DNA of 64,000 bases from Roseovarius confluentis (GCF_002917925.1 NZ_PPFE01000002.1:248001-312000), one strand, 5' to 3'; shown: positions 9,603-18,251, counted from the stretch's first letter. A program made the numbers and translations. Notes: a model not told the origin generated them from the letters alone.

Positions 9603-10310
9603 TCACCCGCCCAGTATGCCGCGCACCTGGTGCGCGTAGGCCTCGTAGGTCATCGTCGCCTTGTTTCCCGCGACCCCGTCGTAATAGCTGCGGCCCGAGG
9701 GGATGGGCAGGCCGGCCCAGATCTTGGCGAGGTTCAGCATGAACGTGTCCACGGTCATTTCGCCCGCCTTGACCTTCATCAGCCCTGCGTCCCCCAGCAG
9801 CAGGTCGGCAAGCCGGTCCTGCACCGCAGGGCTGAACCGGGCGCTGGCGGGCAGATCGAGGCGCGCGGCGGAGTGGCGCAGCGTCGGTGGGATAAACTGG
9901 TACCGGCCGATGGCGTGGGGCTGGTCGGGGGTGGCCTCGATCCAGTCGTAGATGTCCTGCAGGGTCATGTCGGTGGGGCGGCGCGGTGGCTTGACGCGCG
10001 CGCCGTGCTGGACCGCATCATAGCCCGCGCGCCCGGCCTCGGCCCGCGCGATCAGGTCGCGCAGACGGGTGGCCTTGGTCCCGCCGTGGCGCAGGGGCGC
10101 ATCGAGGCGGCCGGGCAGGGCGGCGAAGAGACCGCCGTCGGCCCTGTCGACAAAGAGGCTGGCGGAGGATAGGGCATCACGGGTGTCCGTTTGCATCGAG
10201 AAAAGCGGCTGACGCGCGGCGAAGAGGCTGCCGGTGGCTGGGTCCGCCGTAACGGGGCCGGCAAGGCCCAGGCCGACGCAGAGGCCGGACGCCGCGATGG
10301 TTCGGTTCAT
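9603..10310 (-). CDS. Predicted secreted lysozyme-like glycosidase
   Basis: 235 residues with an N-terminal signal peptide (MNRTIAASGLCVGLGLAGP, cleavage probably after TADPA or nearby). The C-terminal half has features of lambda-endolysin-type muramidases: LIARAEAGRAGYDAV with Glu-91 as a candidate catalytic acid, AIGRYQFIPPTL at 133-144, and FSPAVQDRLADLLL. Residues 25-80 are not recognised. Role in peptidoglycan cleavage is inferred from these motifs. AAGGGGG precedes the ATG. It is transcribed against the ribosomal genes inside the rplP-rpmC interruption. Confidence 0.7.
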   Translation of the reverse strand: MNRTIAASGLCVGLGLAGPVTADPATGSLFAARQPLFSMQTDTRDALSSASLFVDRADGGLFAALPGRLDAPLRHGGTKATRLRDLIARAEAGRAGYDAVQHGARVKPPRRPTDMTLQDIYDWIEATPDQPHAIGRYQFIPPTLRHSAARLDLPASARFSPAVQDRLADLLLGDAGLMKVKAGEMTVDTFMLNLAKIWAGLPIPSGRSYYDGVAGNKATMTYEAYAHQVRGILGG

Positions 10311-10398
10311 GCTTGCCCCCTTCTTGTGCTGGGGGCGTTATGGGGCAAAGACCTGAAGAAATCCTTGCCTTCGGCAGGACGCGCGATAAGACGCGGGC

Positions 10399-11019
10399 AT
10401 GGCTGATATCAAATCTCTCTTCGTGACCCGCCTTTACCGTGCCGCCCTGTCGGAGCAGGGCCCCCGCATTGACCCGGATGAAATGGAGGCGTCGTGCTAT
10501 GCCATCGCCGAAGATGACGAGGCGGGGCAGGAATGGTGCGAGGAGAACGGGTATCCGGGCTATACGTCCTATGCCTCGCTGACCGACCTGCCGTGGCGGT
10601 TTCCGATTTTCGCGGACCTCGTCAAATCGCTGGATGCGCATGTGGCGGCTTTTGCGGAAGACCTGGAGTTCGACCTGGACGGGCGGGAGCTGAAGCTGGA
10701 GGATATCTGGATCAACATCCTGCCCGAGGGCGGGACGCATTCGTCGCATCTGCACCCGCATTCGGTGATTTCCGGGACGACCTACGTGGCGATGCCGGAC
10801 GGCGCCAGCGCGTTGAAGCTGGAAGACCCGCGTTCCGCCCGGATGATGGCGGCGCCCGGGCGAAAGAAGGACGCGCGGGAAGAGTTGCGGACCTTCATCT
10901 ATGCCAAACCCAATGTGGGCGACGTGCTGCTTTGGGAAAGCTGGCTGCGGCACGAGGTGCCGATGAACATGTCCGAGGATGAACGGATCAGCGTGAGTTT
11001 CAACTACGCCTGGGGGTAG
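10399..11019 (+). CDS. TIGR02466-type protein, putative 2OG-Fe(II) oxygenase fold
   Basis: 206 residues. The pattern WINILPEGGTHSSHLHPHS (about 104-122), GTTYVAMPD and PNVGDVLLWESWLRHEVPMN...ERISVSFNY matches the TIGR02466 family. That family is thought to adopt the double-stranded beta-helix fold of 2-oxoglutarate/iron oxygenases. His-119 or His-121 with His-185 are candidate metal ligands and Arg-197 a candidate 2-oxoglutarate ligand. The substrate is unknown. No clear ribosome binding site is seen; the gene is divergent from the lysozyme-like gene. Confidence 0.75.
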   Translation: MADIKSLFVTRLYRAALSEQGPRIDPDEMEASCYAIAEDDEAGQEWCEENGYPGYTSYASLTDLPWRFPIFADLVKSLDAHVAAFAEDLEFDLDGRELKLEDIWINILPEGGTHSSHLHPHSVISGTTYVAMPDGASALKLEDPRSARMMAAPGRKKDAREELRTFIYAKPNVGDVLLWESWLRHEVPMNMSEDERISVSFNYAWG

Positions 11020-11050
11020 GCCCCGCCGATCGCGCGGCAGGGCCAGACAG

Positions 11051-11491
11051 TCAGGCCGCAGGCTGCGGCCAGCTGAATTCCGGTCGCAGGCCGTCATAGA
11101 CGGGGCGGCCATCGTCGGGCTTGGCGTAGCCTTTGCTTTCGTCCCAGAACGCGTGATACGTCGCATCAGGGAAGGCCGCGTCGTCATAGCCCATGACGTT
11201 GGGCACGGCCACGCGGATACGCTTTTGCTTGTCATCCAGCATCAGCGCGGCTCCGCAATCGGCGCAGGTGCAGAGCTCCAGCGGGCCGTCGGGGTTGTCG
11301 GCGTTGAAGGGCTGGCGCTTCATCTCGCCGCCCTCGGCCTTGAGGTCGCCCCAGTTGAAGAAGGCCACGTGGGTCGTGTGCTGACCGGTGACGTTCTTGC
11401 AGACGTTGCAATGGCACTCGTGGTTGTCGATCGGTTCGGCGCTGGCGGTCACCTTGACGTGATCGCAGCCTCCTGAATACGGGCTGGACAT
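11051..11491 (-). CDS. GFA (CENP-V/glutathione-dependent formaldehyde-activating) family protein
   Basis: 146 residues of the Mss4-like zinc fold. Cysteines occur at C9, C26-x-C28-x2-C31 and C74-x-C76-x2-C79. The usual first motif GGCxCG is GGCDH here, so one expected cysteine is missing and His-11 might replace it. Substrate unknown; a glutathione-related role is only a family-level idea. I chose the ATG at 11491, which has GAGGAGAATATT before it, rather than the upstream in-frame start at 11539. It converges with the TIGR02466 gene. Confidence 0.8.
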   Translation of the reverse strand: MSSPYSGGCDHVKVTASAEPIDNHECHCNVCKNVTGQHTTHVAFFNWGDLKAEGGEMKRQPFNADNPDGPLELCTCADCGAALMLDDKQKRIRVAVPNVMGYDDAAFPDATYHAFWDESKGYAKPDDGRPVYDGLRPEFSWPQPAA

Positions 11492-11653
11492 AATATTCTC
11501 CTCCTCTGTTGTCCGGCGCAGGTGTTGCGCCGCGTGCACATCTCACGCTTTGAGAGGCCGACCTGACAAGTTAGACATAGGTGTCACGTGGAACTGTCGG
11601 CGCGGTCGGTTTGGCAGCGCGAAGCCGTTTCCGCAGTTATGTCAAACTTTCCC

Positions 11654-11681
11654 TTGCCCTGATGGGGAACCTCCCTTATAC
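11654..11681 (+). promoter_or_regulatory. Candidate promoter for rpmC-rpsQ unit
   Basis: TTGCCC, a 16-base spacer and TTATAC, followed 16 bases later by a hairpin. A promoter is needed here because upstream genes are on the other strand and the S10 unit is terminated at 9.5 kb. Confidence 0.4.
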
Positions 11682-11697
11682 GGCCCCAATCCACGGG

Positions 11698-11725
11698 TCC
11701 CCGCGTTTCGCGGGGATTCGTTTTT
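11698..11725 (+). terminator. Leader hairpin with T-tract before rpmC (attenuator-like)
   Basis: TCCCCGCG (11698-11705), TTT, CGCGGGGA (11709-11716), then TTCGTTTTT: an intrinsic-terminator shape inside the probable leader of rpmC. It could be an attenuator of the downstream ribosomal genes. The rest of the 11492-11806 gap shows nothing else recognisable. Confidence 0.45.
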
Positions 11726-11806
11726 GACATTCATCCACCGGGGAAACCGTGTGACCCTGAGCCATCGAGCAGGGGCCGGCCGGTGTTTTGAGAAGGGACG
11801 ATGGCC

Positions 11807-12007
11807 ATGAACGCCACCGAATTGCGTGACAAGACGCCGGACCAGCTTCGCGAGGAGTTGTCCAACCTGAAGAAAGAGCAGTTCAACCTGCGCTTTCAGG
11901 CAGCGACAGGGTCGCTGGAAAACCCTGCGCGGATCAGAACGGTCCGTCGCGATGTGGCACGTGTGAAAACCGTGCTGAACGAAAAAGCCGCCTCGGCTGC
12001 TGAATAA
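11807..12007 (+). CDS. rpmC: 50S ribosomal protein L29
   Basis: 66 residues starting [18 protein letters not shown], with the conserved [23 protein letters not shown] chose the ATG at 11807 over the in-frame ATG at 11801 because AAGGGA lies at proper spacing only for the former and because family members start at this point. L29 binds near the exit tunnel next to L23. Confidence 0.95.
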   Translation: MNATELRDKTPDQLREELSNLKKEQFNLRFQAATGSLENPARIRTVRRDVARVKTVLNEKAASAAE

Positions 12008-12018
12008 GGAGAGCCACC

Positions 12019-12249
12019 ATGCCCAAGCGCATCCTGCAAGGCGTCGTGACCTCCGACGCAAACGCCCAGACCGTCACCGTTTCGGTCGAGCGTCGCTTCA
12101 AGCACCCGGTGCTGCAAAAGACCATTCGTAAGTCCAAGAAGTACCGGGCTCACGATGAGAAGAACGCTTTCAAGGTCGGTGACTCTGTTCGCATCATCGA
12201 ATGTGCGCCGAAATCGAAAACGAAACGCTGGGAGGTTCTTGAGGCCTAG
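12019..12249 (+). CDS. rpsQ: 30S ribosomal protein S17
   Basis: 76 residues, OB-fold S17: [42 protein letters not shown] region and [27 protein letters not shown] precedes the start. The 80-base gap to rplN contains only a short weak inverted repeat (GGTTT-GATCG-AAACC). Confidence 0.97.
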   Translation: MPKRILQGVVTSDANAQTVTVSVERRFKHPVLQKTIRKSKKYRAHDEKNAFKVGDSVRIIECAPKSKTKRWEVLEA

Positions 12250-12329
12250 GCCAAAGAACCTTTCGGTTTGATCGAAACCATGGGGCCAAGACGCCGGAAA
12301 GGCTGACCCCTTAGGTCGGGAGAAACCTA

Positions 12330-12698
12330 ATGATCCAGATGCAGACCAATCTGGATGTTGCTGACAACTCCGGCGCACGCCGGGTGCAGTGCATCAAGGT
12401 CCTGGGTGGTTCCAAGCGCAAATATGCGTCCGTGGGCGACATCATCGTCGTCTCGGTGAAGGAAGCCATCCCGCGCGGCCGCGTGAAGAAAGGTGACGTC
12501 CGCAAGGCCGTCGTCGTGCGCACCGCCAAAGAGATCCGCCGTGAAGACGGCACCGCCATCCGCTTTGACCGCAACGCCGCCGTGATCCTGAACAACGCAG
12601 GTGAGCCGGTGGGCACGCGTATCTTCGGACCGGTGGTTCGTGAACTTCGCGCGAAGAACTTCATGAAGATCATTTCGCTCGCCCCGGAGGTGCTGTGA
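12330..12698 (+). CDS. rplN: 50S ribosomal protein L14
   Basis: 122 residues, the standard size, beginning [28 protein letters not shown]14 forms inter-subunit bridges and binds RsfS and L19. It opens the spc block and is followed one base later by rplX. Confidence 0.97.
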   Translation: MIQMQTNLDVADNSGARRVQCIKVLGGSKRKYASVGDIIVVSVKEAIPRGRVKKGDVRKAVVVRTAKEIRREDGTAIRFDRNAAVILNNAGEPVGTRIFGPVVRELRAKNFMKIISLAPEVL

Positions 12699-12699
12699 C

Positions 12700-13011
12700 A
12701 TGGCTGCCAAACTGAAAAAAGGCGACAAGGTCGTCGTCCTGTCCGGCAAGGACAAGGGCAAGGAAGGCACGATCACGTCTGTCGATCCCAAGGCCGGCAA
12801 GGCCGTTGTCGATGGTGTGAACATGGCCATCCGCCACACCCGCCAGAGCCAGCAAAGCCAGGGCGGACGCCTGCCCAAGGCGCTGCCGATCGACATCAGC
12901 AACCTGGCCTTTGTCGACGCCAACGGCAAACCCACCCGCGTCGGCTTCAAGATGGAAGGCGACAAGAAGGTGCGTTACGCCAAGACCACGGGGGACGTGA
13001 TCGATGCTTGA
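12700..13011 (+). CDS. rplX: 50S ribosomal protein L24
   Basis: 103 residues with the KOW motif [20 protein letters not shown] at the N-terminus. L24 is an early assembly initiator of the 50S. Its 3' end overlaps the rplE start by eight bases. Confidence 0.97.
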   Translation: MAAKLKKGDKVVVLSGKDKGKEGTITSVDPKAGKAVVDGVNMAIRHTRQSQQSQGGRLPKALPIDISNLAFVDANGKPTRVGFKMEGDKKVRYAKTTGDVIDA

Positions 13012-13567
13012 TACTGAAAATTACACCCCGCGTCTGCGCCAACAGTTCCGCGACACCATCAAGGCGGCGCTGAAGGAAGAGTTCGGCTATACCAACGACA
13101 TGCAGATCCCGCGCCTGGACAAGATCGTCCTGAACATCGGCTGCGGCGCCGAAGCGGTGAAGGATTCCAAGAAGGCCAAGTCGGCCCAGGAAGACCTGTC
13201 CACCATCGCCGGCCAGCACGCCGTTATCACGACGGCCAAGAACTCGATCGCCGGGTTCCGGGTGCGTGAAGGCATGCCACTGGGCGCCAAGGTGACCCTG
13301 CGCGGCAACCGCATGTACGAATTCCTTGACCGTCTGATCACCGTGGCGATGCCGCGGATCCGCGACTTCCGCGGTGTGTCGGGCAAGTCGTTCGATGGCA
13401 ACGGCAACTATGCCATGGGCATCAAGGAGCACATCGTTTTCCCCGAAATCAACTTCGACAAGGTCGACGAAGTCTGGGGCATCGATGTCATCATCGCAAC
13501 CACGGCGCCGACCGACGCTGAAGCCAAGGCGCTGTTGAAGCACTTCAACATGCCCTTCAACAGCTAA
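13004..13567 (+). CDS. rplE: 50S ribosomal protein L5
   Basis: 187 residues. [22 protein letters not shown] and [24 protein letters not shown] segments identify L5, which binds 5S rRNA and contacts S13 in the head bridge. It begins within the end of rplX, in the spc-operon order. Confidence 0.97.
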   Translation: MLDTENYTPRLRQQFRDTIKAALKEEFGYTNDMQIPRLDKIVLNIGCGAEAVKDSKKAKSAQEDLSTIAGQHAVITTAKNSIAGFRVREGMPLGAKVTLRGNRMYEFLDRLITVAMPRIRDFRGVSGKSFDGNGNYAMGIKEHIVFPEINFDKVDEVWGIDVIIATTAPTDAEAKALLKHFNMPFNS

Positions 13568-13585
13568 TCGCGAGGAATTTGAAAC

Positions 13586-13891
13586 ATGGCTAAAAAAGCA
13601 ATGATCGAACGCGAGAAGAAGCGTCAGCGCCTGGTGAAGCAATACGCCGCCAAGCGGGCCGCTTTGAAAGAGATCATCAACGACCAGGAAAAGCCGATGG
13701 AAGACCGCTTCCGGGCCTCCCTGAAATTGGCGCAACTGCCGCGCAACAGCTCGGCCACCCGCCTGCATAACCGCTGCCAGCTGACCGGCCGGCCGCATGC
13801 CTATTACCGCAAGCTGAAGATCAGCCGGATCGCCCTGCGCGACCTTGGCTCGTCGGGTCAGCTGCCCGGTATGGTCAAGTCGAGCTGGTAA
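13586..13891 (+). CDS. rpsN: 30S ribosomal protein S14 (zinc-independent type)
   Basis: 101 residues, the long form. The C-terminal region [24 protein letters not shown] has a single cysteine rather than the two CxxC pairs of the zinc form, so it should not need zinc. GCGAGGAATTT precedes the ATG. Confidence 0.97.
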   Translation: MAKKAMIEREKKRQRLVKQYAAKRAALKEIINDQEKPMEDRFRASLKLAQLPRNSSATRLHNRCQLTGRPHAYYRKLKISRIALRDLGSSGQLPGMVKSSW

Positions 13892-13904
13892 GGAGGGATA
13901 TGAG

Positions 13905-14297
13905 ATGAACGATCCTATCGGCGATATGCTCACCCGCCTGCGGAACGCAGGTATGCGTGGCAAGTCCACCGTCATGGTCCCCGCCTCCAAGATGCGCGTG
14001 CGCGTTCTGGATGTGCTGGCCGACGAAGGCTACATCCGTGGTTACGAAAGCGCCACGGACGACAAGGGCCACCCGGCCCTTGAAGTGAGCCTGAAGTATT
14101 TCGAAGGCGCCCCCGTGATCCGCGAGATGAAGCGGGTCTCCAAGCCCGGCCGCCGGGTTTACATGGGCGTCAATGACATCCCGTCGGTCCGCCAGGGCCT
14201 GGGCGTGTCGATTGTCTCCACCTCCAAGGGTGTGATGTCGGACGCGAACGCGCGCAGCCAGAACGTTGGCGGCGAAGTGCTTTGCACGGTATTCTAA
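13905..14297 (+). CDS. rpsH: 30S ribosomal protein S8
   Basis: 130 residues from [23 protein letters not shown] to GGEVLCTVF. An upstream in-frame ATG at 13845 lies inside rpsN; the ATG at 13905 has AAGGAGGG before it and gives the conserved start. In E. coli S8 represses the spc operon by binding near rplE; such a site was not looked for here. Confidence 0.97.
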   Translation: MNDPIGDMLTRLRNAGMRGKSTVMVPASKMRVRVLDVLADEGYIRGYESATDDKGHPALEVSLKYFEGAPVIREMKRVSKPGRRVYMGVNDIPSVRQGLGVSIVSTSKGVMSDANARSQNVGGEVLCTVF

Positions 14298-14310
14298 GGA
14301 GGCCTGTGTA

Positions 14311-14844
14311 ATGTCTCGTATCGGTAAACAACCCGTGGCCCTGCCCGATGGCGTTTCCGCCACCGTTTCGGGCCAGACCATCGAGGTCAAAGGCCCCAAG
14401 GCGACCAAAAGCTTCACGGCGACCGACGACGTGTCGATCGAAGTGGGCGAGGGCGCCATCACGGTGACGCCGCGCGGCAAGTCAAAGCGCGCCCGTCAGC
14501 AGTGGGGCATGACGCGCACCATCGTCGCCAACCTGGTGCACGGCTCGCGCGAGCCGTTCAAGCAGGAGCTGGAGATCCGCGGCGTGGGCTACCGGGCTCA
14601 GATGCAGGGTAACATCCTGAAGCTGAACCTGGGCCTGAGCCACGATGTGGATTTCGAAGTTCCGGAAGGTGTGACTGTCACCGCGCCCAAGCCCACCGAA
14701 CTGGTGGTCGAAGGCCACGACAAGCAGCTCGTCGGTCAGGTCGCGGCCAATATCCGCGACTGGCGGCGCCCCGAGCCCTACAAGGGCAAGGGCATCCGCT
14801 ACAAGGGCGAGTACATCTTCCAGAAGGAAGGCAAGAAGAAGTAA
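14311..14844 (+). CDS. rplF: 50S ribosomal protein L6
   Basis: 177 residues with the [15 protein letters not shown] start and the C-terminal signature [16 protein letters not shown]. The ATG at 14311 has AAGGAGG; the longer frame from 14266 overlaps rpsH. L6 lies near the factor-binding centre. Confidence 0.97.
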   Translation: MSRIGKQPVALPDGVSATVSGQTIEVKGPKATKSFTATDDVSIEVGEGAITVTPRGKSKRARQQWGMTRTIVANLVHGSREPFKQELEIRGVGYRAQMQGNILKLNLGLSHDVDFEVPEGVTVTAPKPTELVVEGHDKQLVGQVAANIRDWRRPEPYKGKGIRYKGEYIFQKEGKKK

Positions 14845-14856
14845 GGACGCGAGAAA

Positions 14857-15216
14857 ATGGCAAACAGCAAGAGACAACTGTTCCAGAAACGCCGTATGCG
14901 CGTCCGGAGCAAACTTCGCAAGGTCAATGCCGGCCGCCCCCGTCTTTCGGTGCACCGTTCGTCCAAGAACATGAGCGTGCAGCTGATCGACGACGTGAAC
15001 GGCACGACCCTGGCCTCGGCCTCGACCCTGGAAAAGGATCTGGGCTTTGTCGGCAAGAACACGTTGGAAGCGGCGGCCAAGATCGGCGCGACCATCGCGG
15101 AACGCGCCAAGAAGGCAGGCGTGACCGAGGCGCAGTTCGACCGTGGTGGGTTCCTCTTCCACGGCCGGATCAAGGCGCTGGCAGATGCCGCCCGTGAGGG
15201 TGGCCTTAAGATCTAG
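14857..15216 (+). CDS. rplR: 50S ribosomal protein L18
   Basis: 119 residues. [29 protein letters not shown] is typical of L18, which binds 5S rRNA with L5. The last base of its TAG stop is the first base of a palindromic repeat, so the repeat has been placed with no spacer at all behind the coding sequence. Confidence 0.97.
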   Translation: MANSKRQLFQKRRMRVRSKLRKVNAGRPRLSVHRSSKNMSVQLIDDVNGTTLASASTLEKDLGFVGKNTLEAAAKIGATIAERAKKAGVTEAQFDRGGFLFHGRIKALADAAREGGLKI

Positions 15217-15238
15217 GTGGGATGAAATCCCACCCTAC
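15216..15238 (+). repeat. REP-like palindromic repeat, unit 5a
   Basis: GGTGGGAT (15216-15223), GAA, ATCCCACC, CTAC. It starts inside the rplR stop codon and is paired tail to tail with unit 5b. Confidence 0.8.
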
Positions 15239-15247
15239 GTGGTTTGC

Positions 15248-15270
15248 GTAGGGTGGGGCTTCGACCCACC
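15248..15270 (-). repeat. REP-like palindromic repeat, unit 5b
   Basis: GTAG, GGTGGGG, a loop of about five bases, then CCCACC. This is the inverse orientation of unit 5a, with nine bases between the two tails. The pair fills the 157-base rplR-rpsE spacer together with a small GGCGG-GTGAA-CCGCC hairpin at 15283. Confidence 0.75.
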
Positions 15271-15373
15271 AAAACGTTGCAGGCGGGTGAACCGCCTCGA
15301 TGATCCGGACGCCCCATTGGCGGACTTGGATTGATACATCAAAGGGCAAAGGCCCGCAGAAAGGACGCCGCGT

Positions 15374-15949
15374 ATGGCAAGAGATGACAATCGCCGTGGG
15401 GGTCGCGATCGCGACGAAACCCCGGAATTCGCCGATCGCCTGGTTGCGATCAACCGTGTTTCGAAAACCGTGAAGGGTGGTAAGCGCTTCGGCTTTGCCG
15501 CGCTCGTCGTCGTGGGCGACCAGAAGGGCCGTGTCGGCTTCGGCAAGGGCAAGGCCAAGGAGGTCCCCGAGGCCATCCGTAAGGCCACCGAGCAGGCCAA
15601 GCGCCAGATGATCCGCGTGCCGCTGCGCGAAGGCCGCACGCTGCACCACGACATGGAAGGTCGCTGGGGCGCCGGCAAGGTCGTCATGCGCACCGCGCCG
15701 ACCGGTACCGGTATCATCGCCGGTGGTCCGATGCGGGCCGTGTTCGAGATGCTGGGCGTTCAGGACGTTGTCGCGAAGTCGACGGGCTCGCAGAACCCCT
15801 ACAACATGATCCGTGCGACCCTGAACGGCCTGCAGAAAGAGACCAGCCCGCGCATGGTCGCACAGCGTCGCGGCAAGAAGGTCGCCGACATCCTGCCCAA
15901 GCGTGACGAGGCCCCGGCCGAGTCGTCCCACGTCGCAGAGGAGGCGTAA
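15374..15949 (+). CDS. rpsE: 30S ribosomal protein S5
   Basis: 191 residues, with [40 protein letters not shown], the S5 RNA-binding domain, then a C-terminal extension rich in Glu/Ala. S5 influences decoding fidelity. GAAAGGA precedes the ATG. The gene is separated from rplR by a repeat pair. Confidence 0.97.
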   Translation: MARDDNRRGGRDRDETPEFADRLVAINRVSKTVKGGKRFGFAALVVVGDQKGRVGFGKGKAKEVPEAIRKATEQAKRQMIRVPLREGRTLHHDMEGRWGAGKVVMRTAPTGTGIIAGGPMRAVFEMLGVQDVVAKSTGSQNPYNMIRATLNGLQKETSPRMVAQRRGKKVADILPKRDEAPAESSHVAEEA

Positions 15950-15952
15950 ACC

Positions 15953-16141
15953 ATGGCAAAGACCATCGTCGTCAAGCAGGTGGGCTCGCCCATCCGCCGC
16001 CCCGAGATCCAGCGCAAGACGCTGATCGGGTTGGGCCTGAACAAGATGCACCGGACCCGTGAGCTGGAAGACACGCCGTCGGTCCGTGGCATGATCAACA
16101 AGATCCCGCACCTTGTGGAGATCGTTGAAGAGAAGGGCTGA
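15953..16141 (+). CDS. rpmD: 50S ribosomal protein L30
   Basis: 62 residues: [29 protein letters not shown] and the [16 protein letters not shown] segment. It starts three bases after rpsE and ends this block. A repeat and a strong terminator follow, and the next ribosomal gene (rplO) is 5.3 kb away. Confidence 0.97.
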   Translation: MAKTIVVKQVGSPIRRPEIQRKTLIGLGLNKMHRTRELEDTPSVRGMINKIPHLVEIVEEKG

Positions 16142-16147
16142 GGCCCC

Positions 16148-16169
16148 GGTGGGTTTTCACCCACCCTAC
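16148..16169 (+). repeat. REP-like palindromic repeat, unit 6
   Basis: GGTGGGT, TTTC, ACCCACC, CTAC, six bases after the rpmD stop and eight bases before a terminator. Confidence 0.85.
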
Positions 16170-16177
16170 GAGTTTGG

Positions 16178-16210
16178 CACCCCGGTCAGAGATGGCCGGG
16201 GTGTTTTTTT
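16178..16210 (+). terminator. Strong Rho-independent terminator after rpmD
   Basis: CACCCCGG (16178-16185) and CCGGGGTG (16196-16203) followed by seven T. The loop TCAGAGATGG resembles the loop of the terminators at 6041 and 9493. Confidence 0.85.
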
Positions 16211-16314
16211 GTTTTAGGAGTGAAAGCTTGTTTTGAACCAGCGAGAAACGCTTCCGAGCCTATTGTGGGTACCTGCAGCCGAAATACTTTTGAAAATTCA
16301 TAAAAGTACGTTCA

Positions 16315-16911
16315 CTAACTCGCGCGATCTAATTCATCGATCATCGTGTGATCATAACCAATGTCGAGCAGGAGGGTCTTCACCCATTGTTCCATTTCAT
16401 TTTGAGAAGGCAAACCTCCATTTGTTCTTATGAATTTATCAGCCTCAAGTTTAAGTGCTGTCCGAATTTGAGACTCAATTTCTGAGTTGCTGCTCTTGAG
16501 AAGGCGGCTTAGGCCGGTTGCATCGCGATCTACAACAACCGTATCTTCATCGATTTCCGCGGAAAGAAGCTGCAATTCTGGCAGTTTCACGTCAAATCCG
16601 CCGGGCGCGCTTTCGTTGCGAATTAGTTTCGCCAATTCAAGGTCGATACCGTACGAAAGAGTAACTGTTCCGTACGCGAGTGTTTGATCTTCGCCTAAGA
16701 AAGTTTCGCTGTCGTCTCGGGTCACGATTGAGTTTGTGACTATCCGTTGTGTCGTAAGCTTGGCCACTGTTTCGCTTCGGATCAACTGCGCGGCACCAGA
16801 ATAGGTGGGAGGGCCGAAAACCGCATTGAAAGCAAGTGCACCGCATGCGCCTAGCGCGATGGCGCAAACCGAAAGACCGTACCAACGAAGCTTACTTGCC
16901 ATCGGTTTCAT
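16315..16911 (-). CDS. DUF4230-like membrane-anchored protein, low GC
   Basis: 198 residues with one N-terminal membrane segment (about residues 10-30). The soluble part fits the DUF4230 pattern: LTTQRIVTNSIV, then LAYGTVTLSYGIDLELAKL, KLPELQLLSAEIDEDTVVVDRD, and a long helix ending in a LLLDIGYDHTMIDEL tail. Function of that family is unknown. The gene and both flanks are visibly richer in A/T than neighbours and no good ribosome binding site precedes the start; both suggest recent arrival. Another in-frame ATG lies three codons downstream. Confidence 0.6.
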   Translation of the reverse strand: MKPMASKLRWYGLSVCAIALGACGALAFNAVFGPPTYSGAAQLIRSETVAKLTTQRIVTNSIVTRDDSETFLGEDQTLAYGTVTLSYGIDLELAKLIRNESAPGGFDVKLPELQLLSAEIDEDTVVVDRDATGLSRLLKSSNSEIESQIRTALKLEADKFIRTNGGLPSQNEMEQWVKTLLLDIGYDHTMIDELDRAS

Positions 16912-17098
16912 CTAAATTGGAACAAACCGAAGTATTGCAAAGACTGCGACGACCATCAAAAGAATAGAAAGTAGTTTCACCTGAAGCGCTCCCAATACGA
17001 CATATCGCTTCTAACCTAGATGCTGAGTTCTCTCTAGTTAATACTTCATGAATAATTCTTGTTGGAACTGGAAAAAAGCTGGAACAAGCGGTCACACC

Positions 17099-17797
17099 CT
17101 AACCAATCAGCGCGCATCCCAAGGTCTTGCGCAGCGCCTCGGTCAACTCGTCAACCGTATCGGTCGCCACGTACATGCCCCCGGTCTGGTCCGAGATGCA
17201 GCGGGCGATCGAGGAGCCGTCCGTGTAGATCCCGGCCTCGGGGCTGTCCCAGGCGAAAGGGTCGGCCACGACGCGGAAGCCGATGACATGCACGGTGAGG
17301 TTGGCGGAGGTGGCGGCAAGTTCGGCCCCGAGCGCGCAGGGTCGGCCGCCGCAGGTTTCGTTGCCGTCGGTCACCAGCACGACGATGCCCGGCGTGGTGG
17401 TGTGGTTCAGCACGCGGGCGGCCTCGGCCACGGCCTCGGTCAGCGGGGTCAGGCCGATCGGGTCCATCAGGTCGATGGCGTCGATGATGGGTTGGGCCGC
17501 GTCCGTGACAGGCGGGAATTTCAGGTTGATGCCATGGCAGGAGCCTTCGGGGCCGGGGCCATAGGTCAGAAGGCCTACGCGTCGCACCGGCGCGATCTGG
17601 GGCAGGACGCGGCGCAGGGCGGTGCGGGCGTCCTCGATCCGGGTGGGGGCGGTCTGGTCAAAGCCCACCTCGGCCATCGAGGCGGAGCCGTCAAAGACCA
17701 GCATCGCGTCGCGGCTGCAGTCCTGCGCCACGGCCCGCGGCACCGCGGGCAGGGCACAGGTCAGTACGGTAAGCGTTGTCAGCAGGACGCGTTTCAT
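17099..17797 (-). CDS. Secreted von Willebrand factor A domain protein
   Basis: About 232 residues. A signal peptide (MKRVLLTTLTVLTCALPAVPRAVA) precedes a VWA domain with the MIDAS motif DGSAS at residues 36-40, the conserved threonine in GLTPLTEAV and aspartate in VLVTDGNETCGG, which together bind a divalent metal. Probably periplasmic or exported, mediating protein binding. The start could also be the in-frame ATG at 17812, five codons upstream; neither has a strong ribosome binding site. It is divergent from the ectC-like gene, whose start is about 60 bases away. Confidence 0.8.
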   Translation of the reverse strand: MKRVLLTTLTVLTCALPAVPRAVAQDCSRDAMLVFDGSASMAEVGFDQTAPTRIEDARTALRRVLPQIAPVRRVGLLTYGPGPEGSCHGINLKFPPVTDAAQPIIDAIDLMDPIGLTPLTEAVAEAARVLNHTTTPGIVVLVTDGNETCGGRPCALGAELAATSANLTVHVIGFRVVADPFAWDSPEAGIYTDGSSIARCISDQTGGMYVATDTVDELTEALRKTLGCALIG

Positions 17798-17858
17798 ATT
17801 CAGATGAGACATCGCGGCGGGTCTGAAATCAAGACTGGCCCTTTTAAGGAGACACAAG

Positions 17859-18242
17859 ATGTTCGTTAAGACGTTGGAAGAGGTTATCGGGACGGAGGAC
17901 CACGCCAAGGGCGAGGCCTTTGAAAGCAGGCGACTTTTGCTGGCCCGGGACGATCTGGGCTATTCGTTTCACGACACGATCGTGAAGGCCGGAACCGTGC
18001 AGTTGCTGGAATACAAGGACCACATCGAGACCAATTATTGCATCGAGGGTAAGGGCGAGGTGGAGAACGAGACCACCGGCGAAGTGTGGCCGCTGGAGCC
18101 CGGCGTGATGTACGTGCTGGACCAGAACGATCCGCATATCGTGCGGGCGGAAACCAACCTGCGGTTCATCTGCATTTTCACGCCTGCCCTGACGGGACGC
18201 GAGGATCAGAACAAGACCGAGGCGGCGGGCGGTCCGGCGTGA
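17859..18242 (+). CDS. ectC: Ectoine synthase-like cupin (orphan EctC)
   Basis: 127 residues. The alignment to ectoine synthase is clear by eye: NYCIEGKGEVE, WPLEPGVMYVLDQNDPHIVRA, and FTPALTGRE. The three iron ligands described for this family (Glu-57, Tyr-85, His-93) are present at exactly those positions, as are Arg-25, Thr-40, Tyr-52 and Glu-115. Ectoine synthase cyclises N-gamma-acetyldiaminobutyrate to the compatible solute ectoine in the cytoplasm. No ectA, ectB or ask_ect gene is nearby, so this copy is solitary. AAGGAG lies eight bases before the ATG. Confidence 0.8.
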   Translation: MFVKTLEEVIGTEDHAKGEAFESRRLLLARDDLGYSFHDTIVKAGTVQLLEYKDHIETNYCIEGKGEVENETTGEVWPLEPGVMYVLDQNDPHIVRAETNLRFICIFTPALTGREDQNKTEAAGGPA

Positions 18243-18251
18243 TGATGCGCG

